Shown in pieces: positions 19,931 through 29,811 of a stretch of 64,000 bases of DNA (the first letter of the stretch is position 1; each line of letters opens with the position of its first letter). Source of the stretch: Streptococcus mitis SK564 (GTDB lineage Bacteria; Bacillota; Bacilli; Lactobacillales; Streptococcaceae); the NCBI RefSeq assembly GCF_000148525.1, contig NZ_AEDU01000008.1, forward strand, positions 124,001 to 188,000, in the 5' to 3' direction. The notes beneath the pieces were generated by a model. The model saw only the letters and a list, made by a program, of their open reading frames with translations, made no database searches and was not told the DNA's origin. A program made the position numbers and the translations under genes.

Positions 19931-20362
19931 CTACCAATTTTTTACTTGTTCAAAGATTTTCTTAGCTAGACTTTCACTTCTGGCAATGACTAAAATCGAG
20001 CTATCATCAGCCAAACAGCTAAAAATCTTATCAGCAAAAGTCTCAATTAACTGAGCTTTTACAAAAGCTGTATTTCCTGGGATAACTTGGAGATTAATCA
20101 TCTTGTCCATCAATTCAGCTGACTCAATATTGTCTTCAGCCAGTTGCAAACTTTTTACGATTGATTTTGGTAATTCATAGACATAGGTGTTGTCTCTCAA
20201 AGGAATTTTGACAATACCTAGCTCTTTGATATCTCGGGATACCGTTGCCTGAGTGGCAGTGATTCCTGCTTCTTTCAAATACTCTACAATTTCTTCTTGC
20301 GTGCCGATTTGATAATCTGTCACAAATCGTCTAATTTTTTCAAGTCTCTCTTTTTTATTCAT
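19931..20362 (-). CDS. argR: Arginine repressor family regulator (ArgR/AhrC)
   Basis: A 143-residue ArgR-family protein. The N-terminal winged helix (1-70, with ATQATVSRDIKELGIVK) binds ARG boxes; the C-terminal hexamerisation and arginine-binding domain includes GNTAFVKAQL and the late DDS near SCLADDSSILV. It overlaps tlyA by 8 bases. A second family member is encoded at 42280. In pneumococcus several such proteins act together on arginine genes, and this position corresponds to the one called AhrC there (from memory). Confidence 0.9.
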   Translation of the reverse strand: MNKKERLEKIRRFVTDYQIGTQEEIVEYLKEAGITATQATVSRDIKELGIVKIPLRDNTYVYELPKSIVKSLQLAEDNIESAELMDKMINLQVIPGNTAFVKAQLIETFADKIFSCLADDSSILVIARSESLAKKIFEQVKNW

Positions 20363-21170
20363 TTTTAAATTGACTATGCGCCCTCTCTACTACTTCTTCA
20401 ATTTCAGCAAGAACCTGATTACTTGCTGACTCTTCTTTTTTCAAATACGCTAAAAATTCAATATTACCATGACCACCTTGGATGGGAGAAAAGTCCAAAC
20501 CAAGAACTGAAAATCCTTCCTCTACTGCCATAGCTGTGACAGATTCAAGGACATTCTGATGGACCTTGGCATCGCGAATAATTCCATTTTTCCCAATCTG
20601 CTCACGGCCTGCCTCAAACTGCGGCTTAACCAAAGCCACAACCTGACCTTGATCAGATAACACACGGTGTAAGGCCGGTAAAATAAGGCTGAGGGAAATG
20701 AAACTCACGTCAATGCTGGCAAAGCTCGGTTCCTGCTCGAAATCAGTCTTTTCAGCATAGCGGAAATTGAACTGCTCCATGCTGACTACTCGTGGGTCTT
20801 GACGTAATTTCCAAGCTAACTGATTGGTACCAACATCAACTGCAAAGACCAACTCAGCACCATTCTGCAACATGACATCAGTAAATCCTCCAGTAGAAGC
20901 ACCGATATCAATCGTTGTTGCCCCTTCCACTGACAAATCAAAGACCTGCAAGGCCTTTTCCAATTTCAAGCCACCACGGCTGACATACTTGAGTTTTTCA
21001 CCCTTGAGTTTCAGCTCGGTGTCATCTGGAATTTTCTCTCCTGGCTTGTCAAACCGTTCTCCATTAAGGACTGCTACGACTAGGCCAGCCATGACACCGC
21101 GCTTGGCCTGCTCTCGCGTTTCAAACAAGCCCTGTTTATAAGCTAGTACATCCACTCTTTCCTTAGCCAT
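20355..21170 (-). CDS. tlyA: TlyA family rRNA methyltransferase/hemolysin-like protein
   Basis: A 271-residue protein: an N-terminal S4 RNA-binding domain (about 1-60, [20 protein letters not shown]) followed by an FtsJ-like Rossmann methyltransferase domain (IDIGASTGGFTDVMLQNGA as the SAM loop). The family 2'-O-methylates rRNA; the hemolysin name is historical. Its ATG overlaps the ispA stop by 8 bases. Confidence 0.92.
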   Translation of the reverse strand: MAKERVDVLAYKQGLFETREQAKRGVMAGLVVAVLNGERFDKPGEKIPDDTELKLKGEKLKYVSRGGLKLEKALQVFDLSVEGATTIDIGASTGGFTDVMLQNGAELVFAVDVGTNQLAWKLRQDPRVVSMEQFNFRYAEKTDFEQEPSFASIDVSFISLSLILPALHRVLSDQGQVVALVKPQFEAGREQIGKNGIIRDAKVHQNVLESVTAMAVEEGFSVLGLDFSPIQGGHGNIEFLAYLKKEESASNQVLAEIEEVVERAHSQFKNE

Positions 21171-22038
21171 TGATTCTCAAACTTTCTACTACTTTTACAA
21201 TCGATTCTGTTTCAAAGGGAATCTGCTGGGCAATTTCTTCTAATTTGGCATTAGCTTGATCCAAGGTTTGGTTACAAAAGGCAATAGCCTCTTCCAAGCC
21301 CAATAAGGCTGGGTAGGTTGACTTTTCAGCCTGTAGGTCCTTTTGAGGTGTCTTGCCAATTTCCTCAAAACTAGCTGTCACATCTAGCACATCATCTCTA
21401 ACTTGAAAAGCAAGCCCAATCAATTCACCTACAGTTTTCAGTTTTGCCTGCACCTCAGGTGCCAATTCGGCTATAATAGCAGCTGCTTGGAAGGGATAAG
21501 CTAATAGTTTTCCAGTCTTATTAGCATGAATGGTCTGGAGTTCTTCCAAAGACAAATGCTGGTGTTCGCCTTCCATATCTAAAACTTGCCCTGCAACCAT
21601 TCCCAGACTACCTGAAGCAAAGGATAAGTTAGCAATCAAGTCCACCTTGATTTGACTTGGTAAATCTGCCTGCGCTATCATGACATAGGGATCTAGGAAT
21701 AAAGCATCTCCTGCCAAAATTGCCATTGCTTCTCCAAATTTCTTATGATTGGTCAACCGCCCTCGACGGTAATCATCATCATCCATAGCTGGAAGATCAT
21801 CATGAATCAAGCTCCCTGTATGGATCATTTCCAAGGCAGCAGCCACCTGCGCGTGTGCTGGTTGGATTGCGACGTGCAAGGCTTCCAAAACTTCTAACAA
21901 AAGAAAAGGTCGAATACGCTTGCCACCAGCATGAATGGAATAGAGAACAGACTCTCGCAAACTAGAAGCAAACTGCTGGTCTCCATAAAAATCTTCCAAA
22001 GCCGACTCGACAAGAGCTAATTTTTCTTGCTTCTTCAT
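21163..22038 (-). CDS. ispA: Farnesyl diphosphate synthase (geranyltranstransferase)
   Basis: Prenyltransferase of 291 residues making FPP from IPP and DMAPP/GPP. The first aspartate-rich motif is DDLPAMD at residues 80-86 with the following RRG, and the second is RDDVLDV in the C-terminal half. It precedes tlyA and overlaps xseB by 4 bases, the usual Firmicute xseA-xseB-ispA arrangement. Confidence 0.95.
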   Translation of the reverse strand: MKKQEKLALVESALEDFYGDQQFASSLRESVLYSIHAGGKRIRPFLLLEVLEALHVAIQPAHAQVAAALEMIHTGSLIHDDLPAMDDDDYRRGRLTNHKKFGEAMAILAGDALFLDPYVMIAQADLPSQIKVDLIANLSFASGSLGMVAGQVLDMEGEHQHLSLEELQTIHANKTGKLLAYPFQAAAIIAELAPEVQAKLKTVGELIGLAFQVRDDVLDVTASFEEIGKTPQKDLQAEKSTYPALLGLEEAIAFCNQTLDQANAKLEEIAQQIPFETESIVKVVESLRING

Positions 22039-22247
22039 TCAAAATCACTTTCTGTTCCGTCTTCTTGCATGACCTTAACCAAGGTCTTTTCAGCCTTGTC
22101 CAGCGTCGCTTGGAGCTCTTTTGACAAGAGCATGCCCTTTTGAAAGGCAGCAATCGCATCTTCCAGAGCAATTTCACCATTTTCCAAACTTTGGACAATG
22201 GTCTCCAGTTCTGCTAGATTTTCCTCAAATTTCTTTTGTTTTGACAT
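22035..22247 (-). CDS. xseB: Exodeoxyribonuclease VII small subunit
   Basis: A 70-residue helical subunit ([20 protein letters not shown] motif) that complexes with XseA. Its start lies inside the 3' end of xseA, a 23-base overlap, behind GAGG. Confidence 0.95.
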   Translation of the reverse strand: MSKQKKFEENLAELETIVQSLENGEIALEDAIAAFQKGMLLSKELQATLDKAEKTLVKVMQEDGTESDFE

Positions 22248-23565
22248 CTTTAACCTCTAATTCTACTTGACCATCTCGCATCAAAAGCGTCACTTGGTCT
22301 GTTTTCTTTAAATTCTCAACCGAATCGATAACTGACTCATCTTTTTTGACAATTGCATAACCACGCGCTACGATTCGACTGGTATCCAACATCAACAAGG
22401 CTTCTGAAAGTCTTTTCACCTCAGCAACCTTGGCATCATAAACCAGCACCATTTGGCTACGTAGGAGCTTATCCAACTGACCTAGGCGGTCTTGATAGCG
22501 TTGGATTTTGGTAACAGGTGATAATTGGACCAGTTGATGCGTCCTTTCTTGGACGACTTGTTTGTTATCAGAAATCCGTGTTCGCAAACTTTGTTTTAAG
22601 CGCAGTTGCAGTTGATCCAAGCGTTGCAAATAACCATCATACAAGCGCTCTGGTTGTCTAAAAATAACAGACTGACTGCATTTTTTCAAAGCTTCTTGTT
22701 TCTTCGATAGGACATTTCGGACTGCTGTTGCCATCCGTTTTTTCTGATTTTGCAAATGAGCTAATAAATCCAACTTGGTCACAGGTGTTGCCAGTTCAGC
22801 AGCTGCTGTTGGCGTTGCAGCTCGTCGATCTGCAACAAAATCTGCCAAGGTCACATCCGTTTCATGCCCCACACTAGAAATAATTGGCAAACGAGATTCA
22901 AAAATAGCTCGTACCACAATTTCTTCGTTAAAGGCCCAGAGATCCTCGATGGAACCGCCACCACGACCAATAATCAGCAAGTCCAAATCGTCCCGTTGAT
23001 TAGCACGCGCAATATTACAAGCAATTTCCTCAGCAGAACCTTCACCTTGAACCTTGGTCGGATAGAGAAGAATGTCTACACCTGGAAATCGTCTGCTGAC
23101 AGTCGTGATAATATCTCGAATAACGGCTCCACTGCGGCTGGTTACTACACCAATTCTCTTAGAAAATTGGGGCAGAGCTTGCTTAAAGCGTTCTTGAAAC
23201 AGGCCTTCTTCTGTCAATTTTTTCTTGAGTTGTTCAAACTGAATCGCAAGCGCACCAACTCCATCAGGCTCTGCCTTTTCAATGATGATGGAGTAGCTAC
23301 CGCTTGGTTCATAGACCTGCACACGCCCAATCACATTGATTTTCATTCCTTCTTCTAGGTCGAAACCTAATTTCTGATAAATCCCTGACCAGATGGTCGC
23401 TTGAATAACTGCGTGGTCATCTTTTAGGGAGAAATATTGGTGAGTAGGTCGTTTACGAAAGTTGGAAACTTGACCAGTTAAATAGACCCGTTCCAAGTAT
23501 GGGTCTTTATCGAATTTCATTTTCAGATACTTGGTCAAAGTTGTTACCGATAAATACTTTTCCAT
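22225..23565 (-). CDS. xseA: Exodeoxyribonuclease VII large subunit
   Basis: A 446-residue nuclease subunit: N-terminal OB fold (about 1-100, [23 protein letters not shown] region), a catalytic core with [16 protein letters not shown], and a C-terminal coiled coil. ATG 23565 is preferred, with GGTGGAG upstream; a GTG six bases earlier lies within that site. An upstream extended -10 (TATAAT at 23606-23611) drives the operon xseA-xseB-ispA-tlyA-argR-recN. Confidence 0.95.
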   Translation of the reverse strand: MEKYLSVTTLTKYLKMKFDKDPYLERVYLTGQVSNFRKRPTHQYFSLKDDHAVIQATIWSGIYQKLGFDLEEGMKINVIGRVQVYEPSGSYSIIIEKAEPDGVGALAIQFEQLKKKLTEEGLFQERFKQALPQFSKRIGVVTSRSGAVIRDIITTVSRRFPGVDILLYPTKVQGEGSAEEIACNIARANQRDDLDLLIIGRGGGSIEDLWAFNEEIVVRAIFESRLPIISSVGHETDVTLADFVADRRAATPTAAAELATPVTKLDLLAHLQNQKKRMATAVRNVLSKKQEALKKCSQSVIFRQPERLYDGYLQRLDQLQLRLKQSLRTRISDNKQVVQERTHQLVQLSPVTKIQRYQDRLGQLDKLLRSQMVLVYDAKVAEVKRLSEALLMLDTSRIVARGYAIVKKDESVIDSVENLKKTDQVTLLMRDGQVELEVKDVKTKEI

Positions 23566-23574
23566 CTCCACCTA

Positions 23575-23598
23575 CTATTCATTTTCTTGCTTTTCCAT
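23575..23598 (-). CDS. Possible 7-codon leader ORF before xseA
   Basis: An ATG one base after the predicted transcription start encodes MEKQENE and stops 9 bases before the xseA start. It would be a leaderless leader peptide. The only evidence is position relative to the TATAAT at 23606-23611. Confidence 0.2.
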   Translation of the reverse strand: MEKQENE

Positions 23599-23664
23599 GG
23601 GTATTATTATACCAAAAATATGCCTAAAAATCTCCATTTATGTACCAATATGAGGGAAAAATAG

Positions 23665-23685
23665 AAAAAGGAGGCAAGGCCTCCA
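23665..23685 (-). terminator. Terminator after udk
   Basis: Minus strand GGAGGC CTT GCCTCC followed by TTTTTC, 8 bases after the udk stop. Confidence 0.8.
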
Positions 23686-23692
23686 CATCTGT

Positions 23693-24331
23693 TTATTTAC
23701 TGTTTCGAGCTTCTTCCAAAATCTTAGCAATCTTGGTTGTCAAAAGATCGATAGCCACTGTATTGCTGACTCCCTCAGGAATGACGATATCAGCATAACG
23801 CTTTGTTGGTTCGATAAACTGATGGTACATAGGTTTAACCACACCTAAATACTGGTCAATAACGCTATCAAGACTACGGCCACGCTCTTCCATATCGCGC
23901 TTGATACGACGAATAATGCGCACATCGTCATCCGTATCCACAAAAATCTTGATATCCATCAAATCACGCAGACGCTTGTCCTCCAAGACCAAAATCCCTT
24001 CAACGATAAAGACATCTTGAGGTTCTTGACGATAGGTCTTGCTACTCCGTGTATGCTCTGTATAGTCGTAAGTCGGGATGTCCACCGGACGCCCTGCCAA
24101 CAATTCCTTAATCTGCTCAATCATCAAGTCTGTATCAAAGGCGAAAGGATGATCATAGTTGGTTTTGACACGCTCTTCAAAGGTCAAGTGAGACTGATCC
24201 TTGTAATATGAATCATGCTCAATCATGGAAATCTTTTCATCAGGAAAATGAGATAAAATGGCTCTTGAAACACTGGTCTTACCACCACCAGAACCACCTG
24301 TCACTCCGATAATGATTGGTCTATTTTGCAT
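23693..24331 (-). CDS. udk: Uridine kinase
   Basis: P-loop kinase phosphorylating uridine and cytidine for pyrimidine salvage, 212 residues. Walker A is [13 protein letters not shown] (residues 9-21). The uridine-binding [16 protein letters not shown] and NYDHPFAFD segments are intact. It is monocistronic between its own extended -10 (TGATAGAAT) and a terminator. Confidence 0.96.
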   Translation of the reverse strand: MQNRPIIIGVTGGSGGGKTSVSRAILSHFPDEKISMIEHDSYYKDQSHLTFEERVKTNYDHPFAFDTDLMIEQIKELLAGRPVDIPTYDYTEHTRSSKTYRQEPQDVFIVEGILVLEDKRLRDLMDIKIFVDTDDDVRIIRRIKRDMEERGRSLDSVIDQYLGVVKPMYHQFIEPTKRYADIVIPEGVSNTVAIDLLTTKIAKILEEARNSK

Positions 24332-24442
24332 GCTATCCTCCGTTTTTTTATCCGTCGTCTATTCTATCACATTTTTTGCAAAATTTATAGTCTGGTTTGA
24401 ATAGTCTAGGGGAAACAATTCCAACCCCACACTCCAGTTAGA

Positions 24443-25321
24443 CTAGCTAAAAACCTTCCTTGGCTTGTAGAGATTGTTCCGTTTTTCAAGAATGGCTAGT
24501 AATTTTTCTCCCTCAAAGGCAGCTAATTCCTTATCCGACTGTTCTAGTTCGATAAAACGACCAAAGCGTACTTCTGTAGCCTCTTCTTGAGTTAGGAAAA
24601 CTTTGACAAGGTCCCCTGTCCCAATCTCTAGAGGATGGAGAAAGTCCAGTTGACCAGCCTCCACTTTTTCAGCAATTTCTTCCAAGGTAAGAGCGTCTTC
24701 TAGTTGTAAACCTGCTGCACTAGTACGAGTTAACTGAGACATATGGGCTGCATAACCCAATTTTTCTCCCAAGTCAACCGATAAGGTACGAATATAGGTT
24801 CCCTTGCTACATTTCACACGAAAAGTAAAGCGTGCAAGTTGGCCATCATAAGAAATCGGACTTGTCCGCTCAAATTGATAAATGGTCACCTGACGTTCTG
24901 GACGCTCCACTTCCTGACCAGCACGCGCATACTCATAGAGCTTACGACCATTGACCTTAACCGCTGAGTACATAGGTGGAATCTGAGTAATAGGCCCAGT
25001 CAGATTCGTAATCGCTTCATCCACAAGCTTTTCATCCAAGGGCGACAGAACGGGTGTCTCTGCGACCACTTCCCCACTGGCATCCTCAGTCGTCGTGGAA
25101 TAGCCCAGAGTGATTTCCCCCTCATAGACCTTACCCTCGTCCTGCATAAACTCGACCATGCGTGTCGCCTTACCAACCGCAATGGGCAAAACACCCACCA
25201 CATCCGGATCCAAGGTCCCACCATGACCAATCTTCTTAGTGCCCAAAATCTTACGCAGTTTAAAAACCGCATCATGCGAGGTCATCCCTGCTTCTTTTTT
25301 TAAGTTGATAATACCGTTCAT
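24443..25321 (-). CDS. truB: tRNA pseudouridine synthase B
   Basis: Makes pseudouridine 55 in the tRNA T-loop. The 292 residues carry catalytic D38 in [16 protein letters not shown] chose ATG 25321 by family length. An alternative GTG at 25336 overlaps the upstream stop (GTGA) and has GGGGGA almost touching it, so the true start is uncertain by five residues. Confidence 0.94.
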   Translation of the reverse strand: MNGIINLKKEAGMTSHDAVFKLRKILGTKKIGHGGTLDPDVVGVLPIAVGKATRMVEFMQDEGKVYEGEITLGYSTTTEDASGEVVAETPVLSPLDEKLVDEAITNLTGPITQIPPMYSAVKVNGRKLYEYARAGQEVERPERQVTIYQFERTSPISYDGQLARFTFRVKCSKGTYIRTLSVDLGEKLGYAAHMSQLTRTSAAGLQLEDALTLEEIAEKVEAGQLDFLHPLEIGTGDLVKVFLTQEEATEVRFGRFIELEQSDKELAAFEGEKLLAILEKRNNLYKPRKVFS

Positions 25322-25332
25322 ATCTTGTTTTC

Positions 25333-26607
25333 TCACTCCCCCTTCAATGCTTCAAACTTCGCTTTCATGGTTGGATTTTTTCGAGTTAGTTTTTTTACTG
25401 AAACATCTTCCAATTTGTTGTTTGCAAGGCGAAGTTGGTTTTCAGATGTGGTTAGGAACTTCTTGACCTCTTCCATGCGTTTGATGGCCTTGTCGATTTC
25501 ATCAATAGCTTTTCCAAAGTTGGTCGAAGCTGAGTTGTAGTTCTTGGCAAAGGCTAGTTTAAAGGCATCCAAATCTTCCTCAAAATGAGTGATGTCAATA
25601 TTTTGCTCGCGAACCAAGGCCAACTCCTGCTTGTATTTAAGGGAATTAAGAGCCGCATTTCGCAAAAGCCCAATCAACTGAATAAAGAACTGAGGACGGG
25701 CCACATACATCTTTTCATACTCGTGGCTGACGTCTACAATCCCTGTATTAAAGTAGTCGTTATCAGCTTCAAGCATGGTCACCAAAACGGCATACTCACA
25801 GTTCTTCTCCCGGCGGTCCTTGTCCAATTCCTTGTAAAAATCTGCATTCTTGTGCTTCTTCTCTGTTCCATCTGCTTCATTTTTCATCTCAAACATGATG
25901 GAAATGATTTCCACTCCATTTTCATCACTCTCACGGAAAATAAAGTCCCCCTTAGAACCACGCGCAGAAACCTTGTTATCCTTTTCAAAGTAGGCATTTG
26001 GAAAGGCAAAACTACGGACCTTGTTAAACTCACTCTCTGCATACTGTTCCAGACTTTCACCGATAGCTTTTGTAGATTGTTGAGCCTTAAAGTTCTTGTA
26101 AAATTCGACTTGTTCACTGGCTGCTTTAAGTTGGGCTTCATAGTTTTGCTTAACAGAAGCTAAAGATAATTCATTTTCTTTTTCTTGCAAGAGGAGTTGA
26201 TTTTTGACCTGATCTCGTTCTTTTTCAAGGTCAGAAAGGGTCTTTTGCAGTTGATTTTCATGTTCCAAACGCAAGGTGGCCAATTGGTTTTCCAAGGCCT
26301 GTACTTCCTTGTCCTTAGCCAAGAGAGCCTGATGGCTTGTCTGTTCAACCTCCTTCTTGGCCAATTCCTTCTCTGTATCAAAGTTTTGGATTTGACTCTG
26401 CAATTGCGCGATTTCTTGGTCTTTTTGAGCTAGTTTAGACTGTTGCTCATTCATAGCCTTTTGCTCAACCAAGGCCAGTTCCTGCCTCATCCTATTGTGT
26501 AGTTCCTTATCAAACTCTGCCGTTCTCACTTGGGATAAAAGTTCAGCATACTGGCTCTCATTTACTGTAAAGACTTCCCCACAGTTGGGGCATTTGATTT
26601 CGTTCAT
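25333..26607 (-). CDS. DUF2130 domain-containing protein
   Basis: A 424-residue cytoplasmic protein. An N-terminal CPNCGEVF zinc-knuckle-like motif is followed by a long Gln/Glu/Lys-rich coiled coil (about 35-185). A C-terminal globular domain (about 190-350) has [24 protein letters not shown], typical of DUF2130 proteins that resemble restriction-like nucleases. The function is unknown. It overlaps the truB alternative start, so the two are probably co-transcribed. Confidence 0.8.
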   Translation of the reverse strand: MNEIKCPNCGEVFTVNESQYAELLSQVRTAEFDKELHNRMRQELALVEQKAMNEQQSKLAQKDQEIAQLQSQIQNFDTEKELAKKEVEQTSHQALLAKDKEVQALENQLATLRLEHENQLQKTLSDLEKERDQVKNQLLLQEKENELSLASVKQNYEAQLKAASEQVEFYKNFKAQQSTKAIGESLEQYAESEFNKVRSFAFPNAYFEKDNKVSARGSKGDFIFRESDENGVEIISIMFEMKNEADGTEKKHKNADFYKELDKDRREKNCEYAVLVTMLEADNDYFNTGIVDVSHEYEKMYVARPQFFIQLIGLLRNAALNSLKYKQELALVREQNIDITHFEEDLDAFKLAFAKNYNSASTNFGKAIDEIDKAIKRMEEVKKFLTTSENQLRLANNKLEDVSVKKLTRKNPTMKAKFEALKGE

Positions 26608-26659
26608 AACTTTCCTCTTTCTAGACTTCTTTAACCATTATATCATGCCTGAAGGAAAA

Positions 26660-26692
26660 TCAAAAACAGCGAGTCGAAACCCACTGTTTATC
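26660..26692 (-). terminator. Probable terminator after metY
   Basis: Minus strand AACAGTGGG TTTCGA CTCGCTGTT followed by TTTGATTTT. The stem is imperfect. It lies 11 bases after the metY stop. Confidence 0.55.
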
Positions 26693-26702
26693 TTCTTTTT
26701 CT

Positions 26703-27983
26703 TTAAATTTTTTCCAAGGCCAAGCGCAAGTCTTCGATTAAATCATCTACATTTTCAAGTCCGATTGACAAACGAATTTGGTTTGGTGTGACACCTGCTG
26801 CTTCAAGGTCTTTTTCTGACAATTGACCGTGAGTGGTTGTAGCTGGATGGACAACAAGCGATTTAGCATCTGCCACATTTGCAAGGTCAGAGAAGATTTC
26901 TAAATGATCAATGACCTTGCGTGCTTCTGCCTCCCCACCTTTGACATGGAAGGTAAAGATTGAACCCACACCTTTAGGCAAGTATTTCTCAGCCAAGGCA
27001 TGATAAGGACTATCAGCCAATTTTGGATAGTTGACCTTTTCTACCTTAGGATGGTTGACAAGGAAATCAACAATTTTCTCTGCATTTTGTACATGACGTT
27101 CCACACGAAGTGAGAGGGTTTCAAGTCCTTGGAGCAAGAGAAAGGCATTAAATGGTGACAAGGCTGCACCTGTATCACGAAGCAATTGGACACGGACAGC
27201 GATAATAAAGGCTGCTGCACCCACATCACGAGTATAGCTCAAATTGTGGTAGCTTGGGTCTTCCTCAACAAATTGAGGGAATTTTCCTGAAGCCGCCCAG
27301 TCAAAACGCCCGCTATCGACAATCACTCCACCAATAGTTGTACCATGACCCCCGATAAATTTAGTCGCAGAGTGAATAGAAATATCTACACCGTGAGAAA
27401 AGACATTAATCAAGTAAGGCGTGGCAAAGGTATTATCCGAAACGAGTGGAATCTGATGTTTATGCGCAATCTCAGCCAATTTTTCCAAGTCAGGAATGTT
27501 AATCAAGGGATTCCCCAAGGTTTCAATCAGAACAAGCTTGGTATTGTCATTGATAGCTGCTTCTACTTCTTCCAAATTATCCACATCCACAAAGGTTGTT
27601 GTAATACCATAACGAGGAAGGGTTTCTTTCAAGAGATTGAAGGTTCCACCGTAAATAGTTGATGCTGCTACAACATGGTCACCAGCATGGGCAAGAGCCA
27701 AAATTGTATAAGTCACTGCAGCCATACCTGATGCTGTTGCAAGAGCTCCAACACCACCTTCAAGGGCAGCAATTCTTTCTTCAAAAGCAGCCGTTGTAGG
27801 GTTGGTAATACGAGTATAGATGTTGCCTGGTTTTCTCAAGGCAAAAAGATCCGCACCTTCCTGCGTATCATCAAAAACGAAGGATGTTGTTTGATAAATC
27901 GGCACTGCACGAGACTTGGTAGCTGGATCCACAACTTGACCAGCATGTAGTTGCAAAGTTTCAAATTTAAAATCACGAGTCAT
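26703..27983 (-). CDS. metY: O-acetylhomoserine sulfhydrylase (aminocarboxypropyltransferase)
   Basis: PLP enzyme of the Cys/Met metabolism family, 426 residues. It forms homocysteine from O-acetylhomoserine and sulfide. The PLP lysine is K208 in SIHSATKFIGGHGT; the Y/R phosphate-binding pair is in YTRITNPTT, and ETLGNPL is present. Length and the N-terminal FETLQLHAGQ favour MetY over cystathionine gamma-synthase, but family overlap leaves some doubt. It is monocistronic. ATAGTTT elements at about 27999 and 28034 could be MET-box half-sites. Confidence 0.88.
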   Translation of the reverse strand: MTRDFKFETLQLHAGQVVDPATKSRAVPIYQTTSFVFDDTQEGADLFALRKPGNIYTRITNPTTAAFEERIAALEGGVGALATASGMAAVTYTILALAHAGDHVVAASTIYGGTFNLLKETLPRYGITTTFVDVDNLEEVEAAINDNTKLVLIETLGNPLINIPDLEKLAEIAHKHQIPLVSDNTFATPYLINVFSHGVDISIHSATKFIGGHGTTIGGVIVDSGRFDWAASGKFPQFVEEDPSYHNLSYTRDVGAAAFIIAVRVQLLRDTGAALSPFNAFLLLQGLETLSLRVERHVQNAEKIVDFLVNHPKVEKVNYPKLADSPYHALAEKYLPKGVGSIFTFHVKGGEAEARKVIDHLEIFSDLANVADAKSLVVHPATTTHGQLSEKDLEAAGVTPNQIRLSIGLENVDDLIEDLRLALEKI

Positions 27984-28100
27984 AAAACGACCTCCAAATA
28001 GTTTGATTAAGGATATTGTAGCACCTTAAGGTATAGTTTACCAATATTAGTTTTCTATATTTTGATATAAGAACTAACTATTACCTTATTTTAAAAACGA

Positions 28101-28124
28101 AAAAGGCACGATTCAATCGTGCTC
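28101..28124 (-). terminator. Terminator after the FNT channel gene
   Basis: Minus strand GCACGATT GA ATCGTGC followed by CTTTTTC, 7 bases after the gene stop. Confidence 0.8.
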
Positions 28125-28130
28125 AGTTTC

Positions 28131-28928
28131 TTAATCTACATAAGTATCTTCGTTTTTATTGAGGAAGGCATATGGAAGCCCCATCAAGAGACCACCGCCA
28201 ATCAAGTTTCCAATGAAGGTTACACCCCAGTGGCGAAGCATATTTCCAACACCGAAGTTGGCAATTGAGTCAGCAGCAACACTGAATTTCACAATAGCGA
28301 AAGAAGCAAAGTTCGCCGCAATGTGCTCGTTTGTTAAGAATACAAACATGTAAATTGCTGATAACACAAGCCAAAGTTTGGCACCACCATCTTTGACCAA
28401 AACAAATGAAAGAATCGCAATATTTACGAAAATATTTGCCAAAATCGCCTCAAGCAAGATTAATTCATTTGAACGGCCTAACTTCATCTCTACAACCCCA
28501 GAGATGAAACTATCGTGAGTCAGATTTGCATAAGCTGCTGAGTGGGCAAAGCCCCAACCTGCTATCAAGGCCCCGATAAGGTTGAACAAGGTACAGTAAA
28601 GTAAAATCTCAGCTGTTTTTCTCCAAGAGATTTTTTTCAAGAAACTACCAGCAGTCAAGAACATCATGTTTGATGTTACCAACTCGGCATTCAAGAAAAC
28701 AATGTAGGCCAAACCCCAAGCAAAGACAAAGGGGAAGAGGAAGCGTCCACTACCTGGTGCAATTTTATTAATCAAGTCAGCCCCAACTGCACCTGCAGCT
28801 GTACTGAAAGTTAAGAATGCACCTGCGAACATAGAACGAATCGCATACTTAAATTTGCTTTGACTATAAAGACTTTCTTTCTTCTTGCAAGCAAATTCAA
28901 TCTTTGAGATAAATTCTGAAGAAACCAT
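28131..28928 (-). CDS. Formate/nitrite transporter (FNT) family channel
   Basis: A 265-residue integral membrane protein with about six hydrophobic segments and the FNT N-terminal pattern (MFAGAFLTFSTAAGAVG) and inner repeats (ELVTSNMMFLTAGS, NEHIAANFASFAIV). FNT channels carry formate, nitrite, lactate or hydrosulfide. In this fermentative organism formate or lactate is most likely, but the substrate cannot be read from sequence. Confidence 0.88.
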   Translation of the reverse strand: MVSSEFISKIEFACKKKESLYSQSKFKYAIRSMFAGAFLTFSTAAGAVGADLINKIAPGSGRFLFPFVFAWGLAYIVFLNAELVTSNMMFLTAGSFLKKISWRKTAEILLYCTLFNLIGALIAGWGFAHSAAYANLTHDSFISGVVEMKLGRSNELILLEAILANIFVNIAILSFVLVKDGGAKLWLVLSAIYMFVFLTNEHIAANFASFAIVKFSVAADSIANFGVGNMLRHWGVTFIGNLIGGGLLMGLPYAFLNKNEDTYVD

Positions 28929-29031
28929 AATAAACTCCTAAAAATTTTTTACCTGATAATTATATCACAAACTTTAAAATCAAGGAAGCGTTTTCTGTAT
29001 TTCATAAAAGTTTATTTTTATGAAAATCTTA

Positions 29032-29065
29032 AAAAATCAGTGAAATCCAGGATTTCACTGATTTG
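29032..29065 (-). terminator. Terminator after srtA
   Basis: Minus strand AATCAGTGAAATCC TG GATTTCACTGATT followed by TTTT; a 13-bp stem directly after the srtA stop. Confidence 0.88.
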
Positions 29066-29067
29066 TA

Positions 29068-29811
29068 TTAATAAAATTGTTTATATGGTTGATTGAAAGC
29101 TGTTAGGATTTCATCAGATGTTTGTGAATATTCTTTTGTTTCTTTCAAATCGCCTTTTACAATAATACGTTCTGTAGCAGCAAGGTCTTCACAGGTTACT
29201 AATGTAATCTCATTTACCCCATCTCTATCATCAACTTCATCAACACGATCCGGTGTAACACGTTTGACTTCACGTATTTCATAAGTATAAACTTTATTTT
29301 TATCGGTTAGATAAATCTTCATACCATTTTTAGCGTTATCCAAAGGAGAAAATAACATTTTATTAGCATTATTGACACCAAAAATATGATGACTAGCTAG
29401 ACTATAATTTCCTTTCCCCATCACTTGATCGCGTTTCATGGTACCAGCACCATAGAAGAGATTGACATTATCAAGCCCTTTAAAAATTGGCAGATTCATT
29501 TCTAATTCAGGAACTGCAATTCCGCCGATAACTGGTAATTTTTGAGCATCCCATTGAGAAGCTAGAACCGCTTCAGAAGAGATCGCATTGACAGAATCAA
29601 AATCAAAATTTCCTTCTGTATCCTGATTTTCTTCTATTTTTTCTTTTGATACCTGACTAACTTGGTACTTATTGGTATTCCAAACTATGAAAATATCACG
29701 AATTTTAGCATTAAAAATCAAAGCAATTGATAGTAGTATCAGAAATCCTGCTAGGATATTTGTCAGTAGATTTTTTCGTTTGTTTTTCTTTTTATTATTT
29801 TTTTGAGACAT
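29068..29811 (-). CDS. srtA: Sortase A
   Basis: Membrane-anchored transpeptidase that joins LPXTG proteins to peptidoglycan. The 247 residues have a basic N-terminus, one membrane helix (about 15-35) and an extracellular sortase fold with the catalytic triad H141 (LASHHIFG), C207 (TLVTCED) and R215. Its start overlaps the gyrA stop (TAATG), the conserved pneumococcal gyrA-srtA pairing. Confidence 0.97.
   Translation of the reverse strand: MSQKNNKKKNKRKNLLTNILAGFLILLSIALIFNAKIRDIFIVWNTNKYQVSQVSKEKIEENQDTEGNFDFDSVNAISSEAVLASQWDAQKLPVIGGIAVPELEMNLPIFKGLDNVNLFYGAGTMKRDQVMGKGNYSLASHHIFGVNNANKMLFSPLDNAKNGMKIYLTDKNKVYTYEIREVKRVTPDRVDEVDDRDGVNEITLVTCEDLAATERIIVKGDLKETKEYSQTSDEILTAFNQPYKQFY

Noticed and set aside
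25585-26163. A 192-codon plus-strand ORF
   Set aside because: It is antisense to the DUF2130 coding region and has no ribosome site or recognisable protein features.
27984-28130. T-box or S-box riboswitch before metY
   Set aside because: No T-box GGGTGGNACC element or SAM-riboswitch core; only possible ATAGTTT half-sites for a LysR-type Met regulator.
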